From Atriophallophorus winterbourni (taxonomy: Eukaryota; Platyhelminthes; Trematoda; Plagiorchiida; Microphallidae): a DNA stretch of 64,000 bases. The translations under genes and the position numbers were made by a program. Shown piece after piece: positions 22,026 to 32,391 of the stretch (the stretch's first letter is position 1; each line of letters begins with the position of its first letter). The notes below the pieces were generated by a model. It ran no database searches. It worked only from the letters and a program-made list of their open reading frames with translations, and was not told the DNA's origin. The stretch covers positions 21,520 to 85,519 of the forward strand of contig JACCGJ010001410.1 in assembly GCA_013407085.1 (NCBI GenBank). Direction: 5' to 3'.

Positions 22026-22279
22026 GTTTCATTTGGAACTTTTTGATTGAAGAAATCACACGCTCGGAATCTATTACGGTGTTCGCTTTCTAAACTCGAT
22101 GAGTATATGAGAAACCATGCGGTATGTGACTGTCCCTATTGATTTTTAAGAGATTTTCTAATTTTACTCCATAGACCTGTCATCCTATGGTTATTGTTAA
22201 GCGTACTGCTTTTTCTACCATAAAACTTTCTGAGTACCTAGGTCCTTGGAAGCACGCTTGCAGATGACTTCACAATTCA

Positions 22280-22590
22280 GACTGTTCTTTAGAGTCCAAT
22301 ATAGCTTTCCAACTCGGTCCAGCTCAAAATCATCCGCCCAAAGAGATATTGGTACTGGAATGGCTTACCAATTTGCAGCATCTAGCATTTTTGAAAATCG
22401 AATGGTATATTATTCATTACCGGCCGTTCATGGAGAGCATCTAAATCACTTTGCAGCTGTTCACAGTCCGTAGTAGATATTATCCGCGTTCAAATTTTAG
22501 TATCATGAGCAAAGAGAATCACCTTACATGAGAACGTCTGTGGTAGGTAGTTGATGTAAGCTAAGTACTGACCGGAGGACGAAACTTGCG
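22280..22590 (-). mobile_element. CR1-like LINE RT palm fragment
   Basis: The minus strand reads GVPQVSSSGQYLAYINYLP, ILFAHDTKI (degraded FADD) and CEQLQSDLDALH, then NNIPFDFQKC. It lies tail-in against a plus-strand fragment of the same block that starts at 22595. Confidence 0.62.
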
Positions 22591-22594
22591 GTAC

Positions 22595-23300
22595 GCCAAT
22601 AGAAGCATTGATTTCATCTTTTGTTATTCGCCGACGACATAAAGATAAGGTTTTGCATCCGGAGCCCAGAAGACCATTTGCTTAATACGCTTCACAATTG
22701 GTCGTACAATAACAAACTATCTTTCAACTTCAATAAATGAAGGCTAATGAAAGTTGGGAAGCAAGTAAATTTCACATACCATATAAGTTCACTTGTAAAT
22801 GAAAATTGTAATGAAGAAAAAGATTTGTGTTTGGATATGTTTCAGTTTAAAAACCTCACTTCAAACGAATACTCCTTTTACAAAAGCAACACGTGTCTTC
22901 AATCTACTCAAACGGGTGTAAGAAAATTTCGCCTAAGATATATCCCAGGATCACGAATACATGCCTAAGTTCAGTCACGGTCTCCGTAGCTCGAGAAAGA
23001 TGTATAACTTACGCAGCGAATCTATCACCACTCTACAACCCTAGTTCGCAGTATCTGAAACAATCCTTATAAATAAAAGATTTCTCACCCGAATCTGTTC
23101 GACTTTCTCTATCGACGAATCAAAGGAGACCTTATACTACTTTGCAAAATATTCTTACCCCAAAACCCTTACAGGGGAATTATCGGACCCATGAATATAA
23201 GCTGGTGGTACCCTATTCCCGCTTAAGTTATGGGTATTTTTATTCTGTCCGTCTGTTTTACTTGCAGAAGTATACCATCTACTGTTACTCACTCCACTAG
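22595..23300 (+). mobile_element. CR1-like LINE RT palm to C-terminus fragment
   Basis: Plus-strand LLFADDIKIRFCIRSPED keeps the catalytic FADD. HNWSYNNKLSFNFNK follows, a stop, EEKDLCLDMFQF, and then LYRRIKGDLILLCKIF near 23.1 kb. Several stops. The 3' flank at about 23420-23450 has GTGGTTATTGTTAAGC, also seen near 22190 after the previous plus-strand LINE, so it is probably 3' UTR of this family. Confidence 0.68.
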
Positions 23301-23489
23301 CTTGCATTAGTTTGAAACAAAATTAAGCGAAATTTTATTGAATTATTCGTTTCGCGACTATTCATATACTTTCTTAATCTAATTGCTTATCTTGTTTTAT
23401 ACACTTAGATGTCATTTTTTACCATCATGTGGTTATTGTTAAGCTTGATGCACTTTAGATCATAAAATAGCTTGAGTGTACCCCTTTGA

Positions 23490-24990
23490 TTCCCACGATT
23501 GCCAAGCGGTTGAGTGAAGTAACATTCAAGCCATACGAGTAACTGTCCGCTGATAACCATCTGATGCAGCTTTTGCATTAGTCGATTGTGATCAACTCGG
23601 TCAAAAGCTTTACTTATCCAGATAGAATGTGGATGCTAGTTCCTTCGTCAACCTCTTGGGTCCAGTCGTTTAACACCACCAACAAGTTTGTTAAGCATGA
23701 GTGATATTTACGAAAACCATGCCGCGCTGCAGATAGCATATTTTGCGAATCTAAGTGATGAACTATTTTATCTGAATACCTTTTGTTTATCACTATACCA
23801 CTGATTCAAGGCTCACTGAATCTGATTTTACTGGCTCCACCTGATGACGACAAACAGCTAGAAACCGGTAGTGGTGTATAAGGGATGGGGATGTGAGCAC
23901 CAAAATATATTTTCTCTTTCATTATACGCCTAGAACTTTGAACATCACAGGAAGTATGGTGACAGGACGGTAGTTTGCAGAATCTTAACGTCTACCACCC
24001 TGATAGATGAGGGAAATTATGTCTTCCACTTTGTTGGCACCACTCCTTCTATTATAGAATGTTAAGCAATTCACTTAATGGTGCACACAGTTGCTGGTCA
24101 CAGGATTTCAATATTGTCGGAGTGATTCCGTCCACTCCAGGGGATTTCCTAGGGTTCATTCGACACAAATGTCGGTGTATAATCGCTGAATTGATCTTGA
24201 TCTCAGTCAGCTGTTGTGTCGCCGTTAATGGCGGTAATTTTTCAGTCGATCTAATCGTTAACTGACTAAATACTTTAGCATAAAATTGAGCGAGAGTATC
24301 AGCTGTTTCCTTTGCTGAGACCGTAGAGCCTTCGTCAGTAAGAACATTAAATACCTCTGGTTTCACACTCGATCGAGCATTGACAATCCGATATAGCAAT
24401 TTGGGATTTCCTTTCATTTTTAAAGATAGAAACCGATGGTAATTTTGCTTGTCTCTCTTGATGAGAGTGTTTACTGTGTTGCGAATTATGCAAACTTGTT
24501 GCCAGGAAGCATCGGTCCTGGTTTTTCTGTGTTGAACCCAAGCAGAGTTCATTTGACCGATCCATTTTTCGTGCGACTACGAAGCTTAAAGCGAAAGTCG
24601 CTTACCAGTCGTTCATCAACAAATCAGGAATGTTGATATATGTTTGACTGAAGTCTTTCTGAGTGCGGTGCAATGTGTTTCCATGTTGCGATAATCAAGC
24701 ACTCGCCAATTTACTAACCCAAGCGCGTCACGTAATCTCACGTAGTCTATCCTTCTGAATAGTTTTGCGGACTTGCATACTCGTATCGCATTGCATAATT
24801 ATTCGAAACCTAGAACATAGTTAATATTTCGATCGAGGGGGGCAGTGTGTATCATGCTCATCTCTAAGGTTGACGTTTCTATTGAGGCTGCACCCATAGG
24901 TGAGCGTTGGAGTTTCCAAGTGATTTTAGAACTTTGTCTTACAAGTGCTACATATATTGCGCACACCGAAAATACGTTCGGCATTTATCA
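23490..24990 (-). mobile_element. CR1-like LINE, endonuclease end to RT, interrupted
   Basis: The minus strand carries the end of the endonuclease (HTAPLDRNINYVLGFE, about 24850-24790) and the endonuclease-RT linker (KMKGNPKLLYRIVNAR). RT block 1 (NPRKSPGVDGITPTILKSC), SANYRPVTILPV, HGFRKYHSCLTNLL and SKAFDRVDHNRLMQKLH follow, to about 23490. A foreign segment of about 130 bp at 23.80-23.93 kb separates the NYRPVTILPVMFKVL block from the HGFRK block and carries the hammerhead-like motif. Truncated at both ends. Confidence 0.82.
23837..23874 (+). ncRNA. Hammerhead-ribozyme-like motif, Penelope type
   Basis: CCAC (23837-23840), CTGATGA (23841-23847), a short arm with loop AAACA, GAAA (23861-23864), the ACCGGT palindrome (23864-23869), A (23870), then GTGG (23871-23874). 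CCAC and GTGG are exact complements and would form stem I; CTGATGA and GAAA are the two invariant hammerhead boxes; cleavage would follow GTA. Stem II here is weak (GAC against GCT), whereas the 5.2-kb copy has a clean GGC/GCC stem but a damaged core. Together they suggest a functional ancestor. The sequence is part of an insert in a CR1-like LINE. Confidence 0.42.
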
Positions 24991-25380
24991 ACCAGTGCTT
25001 CCTCGGTCAAAGTTTTATCGGTCTTCACAGTATTTAAAGTATCAGTTTCGGCAAGCAACACATTTGTCATTACCACTCTGTTGGTTCTTTCTGTTATATA
25101 AAAAGCTTCTTCCGAATAAATGCTCTGGCCTACCATTGTGCTATCCTTTTATGAACCCTTAGTTCAATTTAACCTTGATTTGTTGCTCAGTTTGTTTTAA
25201 GCTCCCGCCATTCATCCTTTTAGTTGTTTTGAATCGTGTACCTAAATTAGCACGTACTCAATCTTGTTCTGGACAACGATGCAAATTGTCCCAAGAATTA
25301 AGGTGTCGCATTCGTATTTTAACTGCATAAATACAGTATCGCATTTATTGGCAAACACTTCTTTGGTTACGATTTACACA

Positions 25381-25432
25381 GTATGGTATGGTATGAAAGC
25401 ACAAGCCTGATCCAGGCTTACACAGTCACTCC
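25381..25432 (-). repeat. SINE-A, 3' end only
   Basis: Only the last 50 nt or so, with a (CATAC)n-type tail seen here as GTATGGTATGGTATGAAAGC. Family description under the 29448-29672 copy. Confidence 0.6.
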
Positions 25433-25453
25433 AATGGGGTCTTTTCCTGAAAG

Positions 25454-25656
25454 CCAATTACAAACAATACGTTCATCGTCTTTCACATTTGTTAACAAGT
25501 ACGAAAACCGAAAAAATAGATAAGGACGAGAAACTTCGTGTGGCATTGCATAGACAAAGTGTGAAAGAAATCGACCAGGAAAATGTTGTACTTCAACTCA
25601 ACCTAGAACAAATACGTCCCCGTGAAGATGAAGACGAACCTAGGGCGAGAACGCAA
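25454..25656 (+). CDS. Candidate orphan exon encoding a charged, coiled-coil-like segment
   Basis: A 203-nt open stretch bounded by CTGAAAG on the left and GTAAGG on the right, both usable splice signals. It encodes about 67 residues rich in Lys, Glu, Arg and Gln (YKQYVHRLSHLL, KIDKDEKLRVALHRQS, QIRPREDEDEPRARTQ). No family recognised and no partner exon found on the plus strand nearby. It lies between two SINE-A pieces. It may be an exon of a gene antisense to CISD3 or a relic of an unknown element. Confidence 0.33.
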
Positions 25657-25683
25657 GTAAGGGCTATTGGTATTATGCATTAA

Positions 25684-25771
25684 AGCACACACCTGATCCA
25701 GGCCAAGTGCCGCACAGTCAGAGACTGCACGTGGGCTATGATACTGTCAAGTTGCCCAGGCCTAGACGTAA
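25684..25771 (-). repeat. SINE-A, 5'-truncated
   Basis: The 3' 85 nt of the repeat, from AAAGCACACACCTGATCC to CCCAGGCCTAGACG. Confidence 0.65.
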
Positions 25772-25861
25772 CTAGTTTGCTTGCGTTTCAACTGTACCAT
25801 ATTTTCATAGGTTGACTATTTGCTGTTTTCGCTGGGACATATGCGGTCAATAAGATAGGTG

Positions 25862-25985
25862 TCAGGGGGGAATAGAAATGATGCACTCATTACATTGATG
25901 TCGGCTCATTGCCATCGTTGCCAGTGTGTCGAGTCATACGATCTCTGCTTCTCTTGCACCCAGTCCAGACAAGCGCACCAGGTAT
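25862..25985 (-). mobile_element. LINE C-terminal fragment, same family as 62.2-64 kb element
   Basis: The minus strand reads LGAREAEIV, a TGA in place of Trp, then LDTLATMAMSRHQCNECII, matching WLDTLATMAMNRHQWKECII of the element that enters from the right edge of the window. Confidence 0.7.
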
Positions 25986-26553
25986 GAGCCCATTTTAGCG
26001 ATTTGCAAACAAGGTATGAAAAGCAAGCTTAGACATGGGCTTACATGAGTGAGCTCCGGAATTATATAGAAATTGCTGGAACCGAAACGAGAAGCGGTAC
26101 CAAGAAACAATTTGTTTTAGGTATGAAACGTTGTGTATATAAGAAACCCTGATTAGCAAGATAGTGAAGCAGGGAACATCGTTGGGGAACTGTTTTGAGG
26201 GGCGTGAAGCGATATAGAGACAGATTTTGTTCACAATATCTACAAGCCAAGTCGGTAACAATTAGACGAACATACTGTTTCAAGAAGGGCAATCGAACAA
26301 AAGCTGAAGTGATTTTACATCAGTCGTTTTTCACTTATTCCTACTTCGTGTGCTGTAAAACATTCATTGAAATGTGAATTTTTCATTATATCCTAGTTGA
26401 GATACTGTGAGTTATAGGCTGAGCATGAAGTGTACAGCACCTCTCGACATGAGGAGGGATTTGCGTACCCAGATGGACATCAAAACGAGAAAAGGGAACA
26501 GCTAAAGTGGATACTAGGTTAATAAACAGGTGTTCAAATAATAATAAAAGCAG

Positions 26554-29500
26554 TTACACTTTCGCAGATTGAACATCGGCACAGTTGTGGCTTCCGTCAC
26601 AAAATGGGGGTTCACTGGTTTGCTTGCACGTGCACCACCAAACTTCTTTTTTCCTACAAAATGGTAGAATGATAAGGGTATATAACGAAAAACTACATCG
26701 TTGAGACGCAAGCGTAATGGTCGTATGTATGTATGTATGAAAACACAAGCCTGATCCAGACAAAGTGCCGCACAATCAGAGACTGCAGGTGGACTCAGAT
26801 ACTGTCAGGTTGCCCAGGACTAGACAGACATAAAAATGGGAAACGACAGTGAGACGCCAGCGTGTTTCAGCTTGCAGCTCAGTACCTCTGGACAATCCAC
26901 TTAGCACGGTGTTAGCCAGTACAGCACAAAGTACTGCACGCTAGCACATCCGTGCCATGGTCGTAAAATCTGTTCACTATGATGACCATATCACGCAGAA
27001 TGGCAATGTGGATAAGGAAGAACAGCATGCGCAAACGTTATCCCCACATCAAACACTAGTACCGATAGAGAGAATGTGTCAAGCTACTTGTCGTAAAAGG
27101 GTTAACCGAATAACAAAGACATGTGACGTAACAAACGCAGTTTTGTAGTTTCATTGCATGAGAGTTTGAAATTATGCACATGAATGGTTGTTGAAAAACC
27201 GGTTCAAGAGATGTCGACTATGGAGATACATTGCAAGCATATACTGTTTCTATTGTTCACATCGAATGAACATACTGACGGAGTTTTAAGCGGTAATCTT
27301 TTCCATGGCATTCACAGCTATGGGAAGCGACCGGTTTGTGTTGCGTGTATGGCATTCAGCAGCTAAGTGACAAACGTGAAGAATATGCTTTGCAGTTTGT
27401 CTACGAAAAGATCGGTCGAGAGCAATTTTTCGACGAAGCAGGGTCAATGAGGAGTAATATCATATTGTATGTTACAAATTTGCACGAGCATGGGAGATAT
27501 CGAGGCTCGAGACCGTTCAGTTTGAAGGCGTATTGTAGAGCGTTATCTTTAAGCTTGGAAAGATTTGGTGCTTCGGCCGGATAATTGTACCACGTATACC
27601 AAACCGTCTTGTTTATCTTGTCCGTTGGTAGATAATCCAATTGAAAAAAACAAGATTCAAGAATTTATGGTTGTCCAACACTACGAAGTTACGATCTATG
27701 TGAGTGTATTGGTTGTGAGGCTTCGCTGCGGGGCGGAAATCACGAGAGTCACGCTCACAATTTAGGCTCTCTGGAAGAATCATATATTGGATCACTTTTC
27801 GCATTCCTGGATTAAAAAATCAGCTCGAGAAACTGAACGCCAAACTTTAGTGGATCACTATACTTTTTACGAACACAACGCTTTAATGAGCATGTCCTAT
27901 TTGGACATCTTTTTCGCCTTCTGTATTTTATTCAAAACCGTACAGAACACACAAGCGGTACTGCATATGGATGTAAATATTGTTGAAGAAACTGCCCTAC
28001 AAAAACCGGACTGCATAGCTATGTGAAGCGTATTCAAGTTTCGCTTGTAAGCCACTGTTGGATAAGGTTGGTACGACAAACCGGTCCAATCACATGGTTA
28101 AACTCGTGAGTTTGGATAAAGATCATCATTTGCATGTATATCCAACCCACACACCCCACGACCGGTTTCGTGCTGTTTGTGTTCATCAGGTAGGGACAGT
28201 AAGATTCGGATCCACACGAATTGAAGTCGTTGAGAAACGGTAAACAAGTTGTTACCGTTTCCTGATCGTACTGTTACTTTACTTTACTTTTGTGCGACTA
28301 TCTCCTCCTGGAGGAGAAGTCGGCTTCAATGAAGGCTCTTGGGGATTTGGGTACAAAGCGGCATCCCCAGCACCACTCGGCGTTTGTTCGAGTCAGCTTC
28401 TCTAGCCTTTGCACAACCAAGTGCGACCTGCAAGGCAGCAGGGAGTTGCCAGAAGGAGGTGGTCTACCAGACTCTGTTCCAGGTTTTTCCTCAGGGTTTT
28501 CTCCCGAAGCCTTTCCCGCGATCGCGGATCCCGCAAGGCAGCGGAGGTTTAAAATCAGGGTTTTCCTTCCCTTAGATGAAATGCCTTCCCAGGCTAACGA
28601 GCTACATCTGCCCGAAGCAAACTGGTTTTCAGGCGCCAGTCACTCGCCTTCGCCCCTTCTCCTGTTGGTAGAAGCAGTTCCGCCGGGCTAGGGGGGCCAC
28701 TCGTGCAGGCCAGAAGCTGGACTTGGTTGTCAGAGGCTATTTGAGACGCGTGCCTACCTGATGAGCGCAAACGGCATGAAGCCGGTCGCGGAGCAGTGCC
28801 TAATGGAAATGCATGTTAACCCGGGTTTTTTGTTCTTGAGTATGATTACATCGACTAGGTGGGAATCCATGGTTTACGTCGACTGGTGTCCAACATATAC
28901 TCGTAAAGAGACACGGGGTATGGAGGAAACGTGCGCGCCTCTCAAATGAGAAGGTATCGGTACACATCGCCACGGTGCCTCATTTCGATCATGTGTTCGA
29001 CTGAAATTCTCGACCCAGATGTAATACGAGTTGAGAAAATAACGGTGACAGGCTATCACAGCGGGAGAAACCCTATATGAGGTACAACTTCATTGTAATG
29101 AAACCGAAAACAAGCATCAGCTTTATAAGCATTGGCGTGATGACAGGGAAATAACGGTAGAGAAATCGATCTCAATCAGAAGAGCAATGCAATAAACGAG
29201 TGAAACACACAGCACAGTTCAATGCAAGGAATCTAGCAGTTTAAGCGCGTCATATTAGCATCAGACTCAAACAGAAAGCATCGAGAAACTCCGACGCTTA
29301 AACACATCGGAAATGCATTAGAAATTTCTATTCTGGCGATAGCAGCAGATCAGAATCGACGCTTAGTATGATATGTATGGTATAAAGCACAAGTCTGATC
29401 CAGGCAAAGTGCCGCACAATCAGAGACTGCACGTGAATGAATGAATGAATGAACGCACAAGCCTGATCCAGGCAAAGTGCCGTACAGTCAGAGACTGCAC

Positions 29501-30407
29501 ATGGGCTAAGATACTGCCAGGTTGCCCAGGCCTAGACAGATATGAGAAAGAAAATAGAAATGGTAGTGAGACTCCAGACTGTTTCAGCATGCAGCTCACC
29601 ACCGATGACCAATCAATTTAGCACGATGTTAGCCGCACAGCACAGAAGTACTGTATGATTGCACATCCGTGCCTAGACTGCACGTGGGCTAAGATACTGT
29701 CAGGTTGCCCAGGCCTAGACAGATATGAGGAAGAAAAAGTACAAGGAAATGGTAGTGAGACTCCAGCGTGTTTCAGCATGCAGCTCACTACCGTTGGCCA
29801 ATCGATTTAGCATGATATTAACAGCACAGCACTAAAGTGCTGCACGATTGCGCATCCGTGCACATCGACGCTTAGTACGCTGGTCTGACATAGGACAGAA
29901 ATGGTCACGCGAACTAGAGAACGGTTTCTGCTCGAGTAAACAGGCTGATTAAATAACATCGTCATTCTAACACCTTGTTTAATGGATGGTGTTTCATGAT
30001 ACTCAAACTAAGATTCGACCCAGTTCTGTGGGTCATGATGGTGTGAGATGAAATGTGCCAATAGAATGTACCGAGGCGGGTTAATATGATAAAACAAGAC
30101 GTCGAAAACCGTCATGACACGTATGATTCAAGCAAGAAATAGAGACGTACTCTTGGAACACCACGCGGATCGGCTTATATTCGGGTTTGCTTATCCGAAA
30201 ATGGGGCGTTTGCCCTACAAGCGCTTTGTGTTGGCCATCACAAAAGGGTTGCTTGAAGCTGTGTCCACACGAACACCACCAGTACACACGATTCGGACGA
30301 CAAATCATTTGCAGTGGAAATTTGCCTGCAATTCGGCTTTTGGGGAGCGAAGTGTAGGCAACTGAAATGAAGGTTGTGTGGGAATCAATTTGCAGGCGGT
30401 TGCGCAT
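26554..30407 (-). CDS. CISD3: CDGSH iron-sulfur domain-containing protein 3 (mitochondrial MiNT/Miner2 type)
   Basis: Two coding exons join in frame to 118 residues: 30407-30151 (ATG 30407; donor GTACGT, phase 2) and 26653-26554 (acceptor TTTTGTAG; stop TAA). Exon 1 encodes the first CDGSH motif, WCSCGHSFKQPFCDGQH, and exon 2 the second, WCTCKQTSEPPFCDGSH. Each fits C-x-C-x2-S/T-x3-P-x-C-D-G-x-H, which ligates a [2Fe-2S] cluster by three Cys and one His. Two motifs in a small protein without a transmembrane anchor is the CISD3 layout (human form 127 residues), a mitochondrial protein. The N-terminal 30 or so residues are weakly basic, as a presequence would be. The first motif has Gln in place of Ser. 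The 3.5-kb intron is filled with repeats. Confidence 0.9.
26727..26956 (-). repeat. SINE-A, near full length
   Basis: Near full-length copy in the CISD3 intron, just upstream of exon 2, with a GTAT-repeat tail at its left (3') end. Confidence 0.7.
26957..28263. other. CISD3 intron, no recognised element
   Basis: Short plus-strand ORFs at 27184-27584 and 27787-28026 look slightly protein-like (for example QLSDKREEYALQFVYEKIG, which faintly recalls LINE RT C-termini) but I cannot assign them. Confidence 0.3.
28264..28757 (-). repeat. Repeat family D, GC-rich, (AAAGT)n tail
   Basis: About 490 bp, much more GC-rich than its surroundings. It shares long blocks with the plus-strand copy at 37.80-38.38 kb, including the stretch around CTCTGACAACCAAGTCCA, GGGAAGGAAAACCCTGA and CAGGCCTGCACGAGTGG-like sequence. 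Read on the minus strand it ends in AAAAGTAAAGTAAAGTAA, an RTE-style simple-repeat tail. No coding motif; probably a non-autonomous retroposon. Confidence 0.65.
28758..29366. other. CISD3 intron, no recognised element
   Basis: Contains CCTGATGAGCGCAAACGGCA at about 28759, which resembles a hammerhead box 1 but is followed by GAAG, not GAAA, so it is not called. Confidence 0.3.
29367..29433 (-). repeat. SINE-A, 3' end only
   Basis: 3' end of the repeat followed by an ATGA tetranucleotide run that leads into the next copy. Confidence 0.6.
29448..29672 (-). repeat. SINE-A, near full length (family description)
   Basis: A roughly 225-bp repeat. As written on the plus strand it runs CACAAGCCTGATCCAGGCAA, then CAGTCAGAGACTGCACGTGG, CCCAGGCCTAGACAGATATG, GTGAGACTCCAGCGTGTTTC, CATGCAGCTCACTACC, AGCACGATGTTAGCCGCACA and ends at CACATCCGTGC. 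Many copies keep the left part and lose the right, and the left end carries GTATGGTATG-like tandem pentamers. So the element is most simply read on the opposite strand, with a (CATAC)n tail and the 5' truncation expected of retroposed copies. I see no clear tRNA A/B box and no ORF. Its autonomous partner is not in the window. Confidence 0.72.
29673..29863 (-). repeat. SINE-A, tandem with the previous copy
   Basis: Starts within the repeat (AGACTGCACGTGGGCTAAG), directly against the previous copy, and ends at CATCCGTGC; it lacks the tail end. Confidence 0.68.
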
Positions 30408-30689
30408 TAATTCTTATCGAGATGAGCAAAATTACAAAGGACTCAAAGGAATTTCACGCCACATGGAAACACAAGTATTTGACCTTGCGTTTGATCTCCG
30501 CCATCATCGTCATTACGAATCGATCATTGACTATCCAACAATCATGACACGAGTACGTTAGCAAAAGATGCAGAGAGTTAGAACACTAACCGCGCTCACA
30601 ATGAGGAAAACACAAACGAAATGAAGTACGGTAAATTAGTAGACCGACATCCGCAAGACAGCAACCTTGCAGATTTCGATGCAACGGAT

Positions 30690-30895
30690 GTATCTATGTA
30701 TGTATGAAAGCAGACGCCTGATCCCGGCAAAGTGCTGCAGAGCTATAGACTGCACGAGAACTAAGACACTGTCAGGTTGCATAGGCCTAGACAGATATGG
30801 GAGAGGAGAATAGCGATGACCGTGAGAATTCCGGGTGTTTCCACATGCAGCTCACTACCGGTGGTGAATTAACTTAGCACGATGTTAGCTTCACA
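30690..30895 (-). repeat. SINE-A
   Basis: Diverged copy just upstream of CISD3 exon 1, tail GTATGTATGAAAGC at its left end. Confidence 0.62.
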
Positions 30896-31023
30896 GCTAC
30901 AAGACAGTTTTAGCCTAGTTAATAGCGCAAGATCTCAACTCACAAACAGTCAATCTAACTATGCAGCACTTATACTGGTCACAGGGATTGTGATTTCATA
31001 CATACATCGAGAGTATTTAGTGA

Positions 31024-31052
31024 CATCATCATCATCATCATCATCATCATCA
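31024..31052. repeat. (ATC)n microsatellite
   Basis: Uninterrupted CAT/ATC trinucleotide run of about 29 nt. Confidence 0.95.
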
Positions 31053-31558
31053 GAGACAGCATTACACCGGTAGCACGTACCGAATGCTTAACTGTCATAC
31101 AACCATGAAAAAGTAAAATCCTAAAAGATGGGGAAGGTGGGGCTTAAATTGCTACGGCTTCTATAGAAGAGTAAGCACAAACAAACTGGGAAGAGGTGCC
31201 TACACCTCGAATGGAACATGCATTCAAATAAGTTTCGTGAACGAGTAGAGCAACATCAGCACGGCAGCTTCCTTACGGCTTTCACCGTCATGCATCATAA
31301 CAAGCTTTTCTCGTCACTCCGCTTGACAACATACAAGGTTATGCAAACACTTCAAGAAGATGCTTAGTGCAAGACCGCCATTGAACACGGTTTCGGGACA
31401 TATCCTGAAACGTAACTAACCATTGCGATATATGTTTAGGTTTTTACCATTTGACTGTACAAGTTAGACCGTACACCAGGGTAAACATATTCAAAAAGCT
31501 CTAACCAAACAAAATTACGAGAATTAAGCAACCGCAGTTCCGGGTAACCACTAGAAAG

Positions 31559-31831
31559 TTACAGCATGTCCGAATGAGCAATCCGTGAATACGTGACGAC
31601 AAATAGAAATACAACCATAAAACCGAAGCAACATGATTCTTGTAACGTACAAACAGAGCGAGGCGTTTCGGGGTGTGGAGGGGGGATTGGTTCGCAATAC
31701 TCGTCGAATCGTTCGTTATGCGGTCGGTAAAGCGTCCCCGGAGGCATGTACCGACCGAGTCGGCTAGGGAGGATGAGACCACCCGAGAAGATTGGAGCTC
31801 CTGGGCGAATCAAAAAACTCCGGAAGAGCAT
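31559..31831 (-). CDS. Candidate small mitochondrial membrane protein, 90 residues
   Basis: ATG 31831 to a stop at 31559-31561. The N-terminus MLFRSFLIRPGAPIF is basic, Ser/Phe-rich and without acidic residues, like a mitochondrial presequence. A Pro-rich middle follows (GRYMPPGTLYRP, EPIPPPHPETPR), then one hydrophobic segment FGFMVVFLFVVTY near the end. A CTTTCGCAG acceptor lies about 50 nt upstream of the ATG and could be a splice or trans-splice site. The layout suggests a small respiratory-chain subunit but I cannot name it. The overlapping plus-strand ORF (31673-31930, 85 codons) is a competing interpretation. Confidence 0.42.
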   Translation of the reverse strand: MLFRSFLIRPGAPIFSGGLILPSRLGRYMPPGTLYRPHNERFDEYCEPIPPPHPETPRSVCTLQESCCFGFMVVFLFVVTYSRIAHSDML

Positions 31832-32173
31832 TACGATGCGATGAACTTTCTAACAATCGTGGAGGAAATGAATAAAATATACCTGCGAAAGGAATGCATA
31901 TATGTGAGGATTGGAACGAAGTCAGTTTAGGTTTTATGGGGGAACGAATGTGATGAAGACTGTTGCGAGAACCAAGATAATGCAAACATGATTGCGCATT
32001 GAAAGTAACGCTCAGTCTTTAGCACAAGTTTTAAAATCTACCCTTGGCAGATGCTTCATTAGGTAAAAATATTAGGAATTTACGAATTTTCGATTAGGGG
32101 AATTTGGGAGTGGAAAGAAGATCGTATTTTGCATAGCACTGCTTGATAAAGTAGGAGATTGCAGTATACCGTT

Positions 32174-32391
32174 ATATGACATCACAACTCTGATCCAGGC
32201 AAACTGCCACACACTTAATGACTGCACTTAGGCGAAGATACTGTCAATTTGCCTACGCCAAGACAGATATGAGAAATTAAAATAGAAGTGGCAGCAAGAC
32301 TTTAGAGTGTTTCACCATGCAGCTCTCCACCGGTGGCAAATCAATTTACCTCGGCAGAGAAGCACTGTACAAACGCGCACCTGTGCACAAG
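32174..32391 (-). repeat. SINE-A
   Basis: Diverged near full-length copy between the CISD3 and PGM3 genes. Confidence 0.6.

Noticed and set aside
27336..27584. ORF with QLSDKREEYALQFVYEKIG as a LINE RT end
   Set aside because: Only one short phrase resembles an RT C-terminus; there are no neighbouring RT motifs.
28755..28795. Third hammerhead-like motif (CTGATGAGCGCAAACGGC)
   Set aside because: It is followed by GAAG, not GAAA, with no consistent stem II or stem I.
29448..29672. tRNA-derived Pol III promoter in SINE-A
   Set aside because: GTTGCCCAGGCC and TGGGCTAAGATACTG faintly resemble B and A boxes, but their spacing and order are wrong on either strand.
31024..31052. CRISPR-like regular repeat
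   Set aside because: It is a plain ATC microsatellite. The genome is eukaryotic and nothing in the window has repeat-spacer structure.
31673..31930. 85-codon plus-strand ORF (contains WSSWANQKTPEEHYDAMNFL)
   Set aside because: It looks protein-like, but it overlaps the minus-strand ORF that has a presequence-like start, an ATG and an upstream splice acceptor. I kept the minus-strand call with low confidence.
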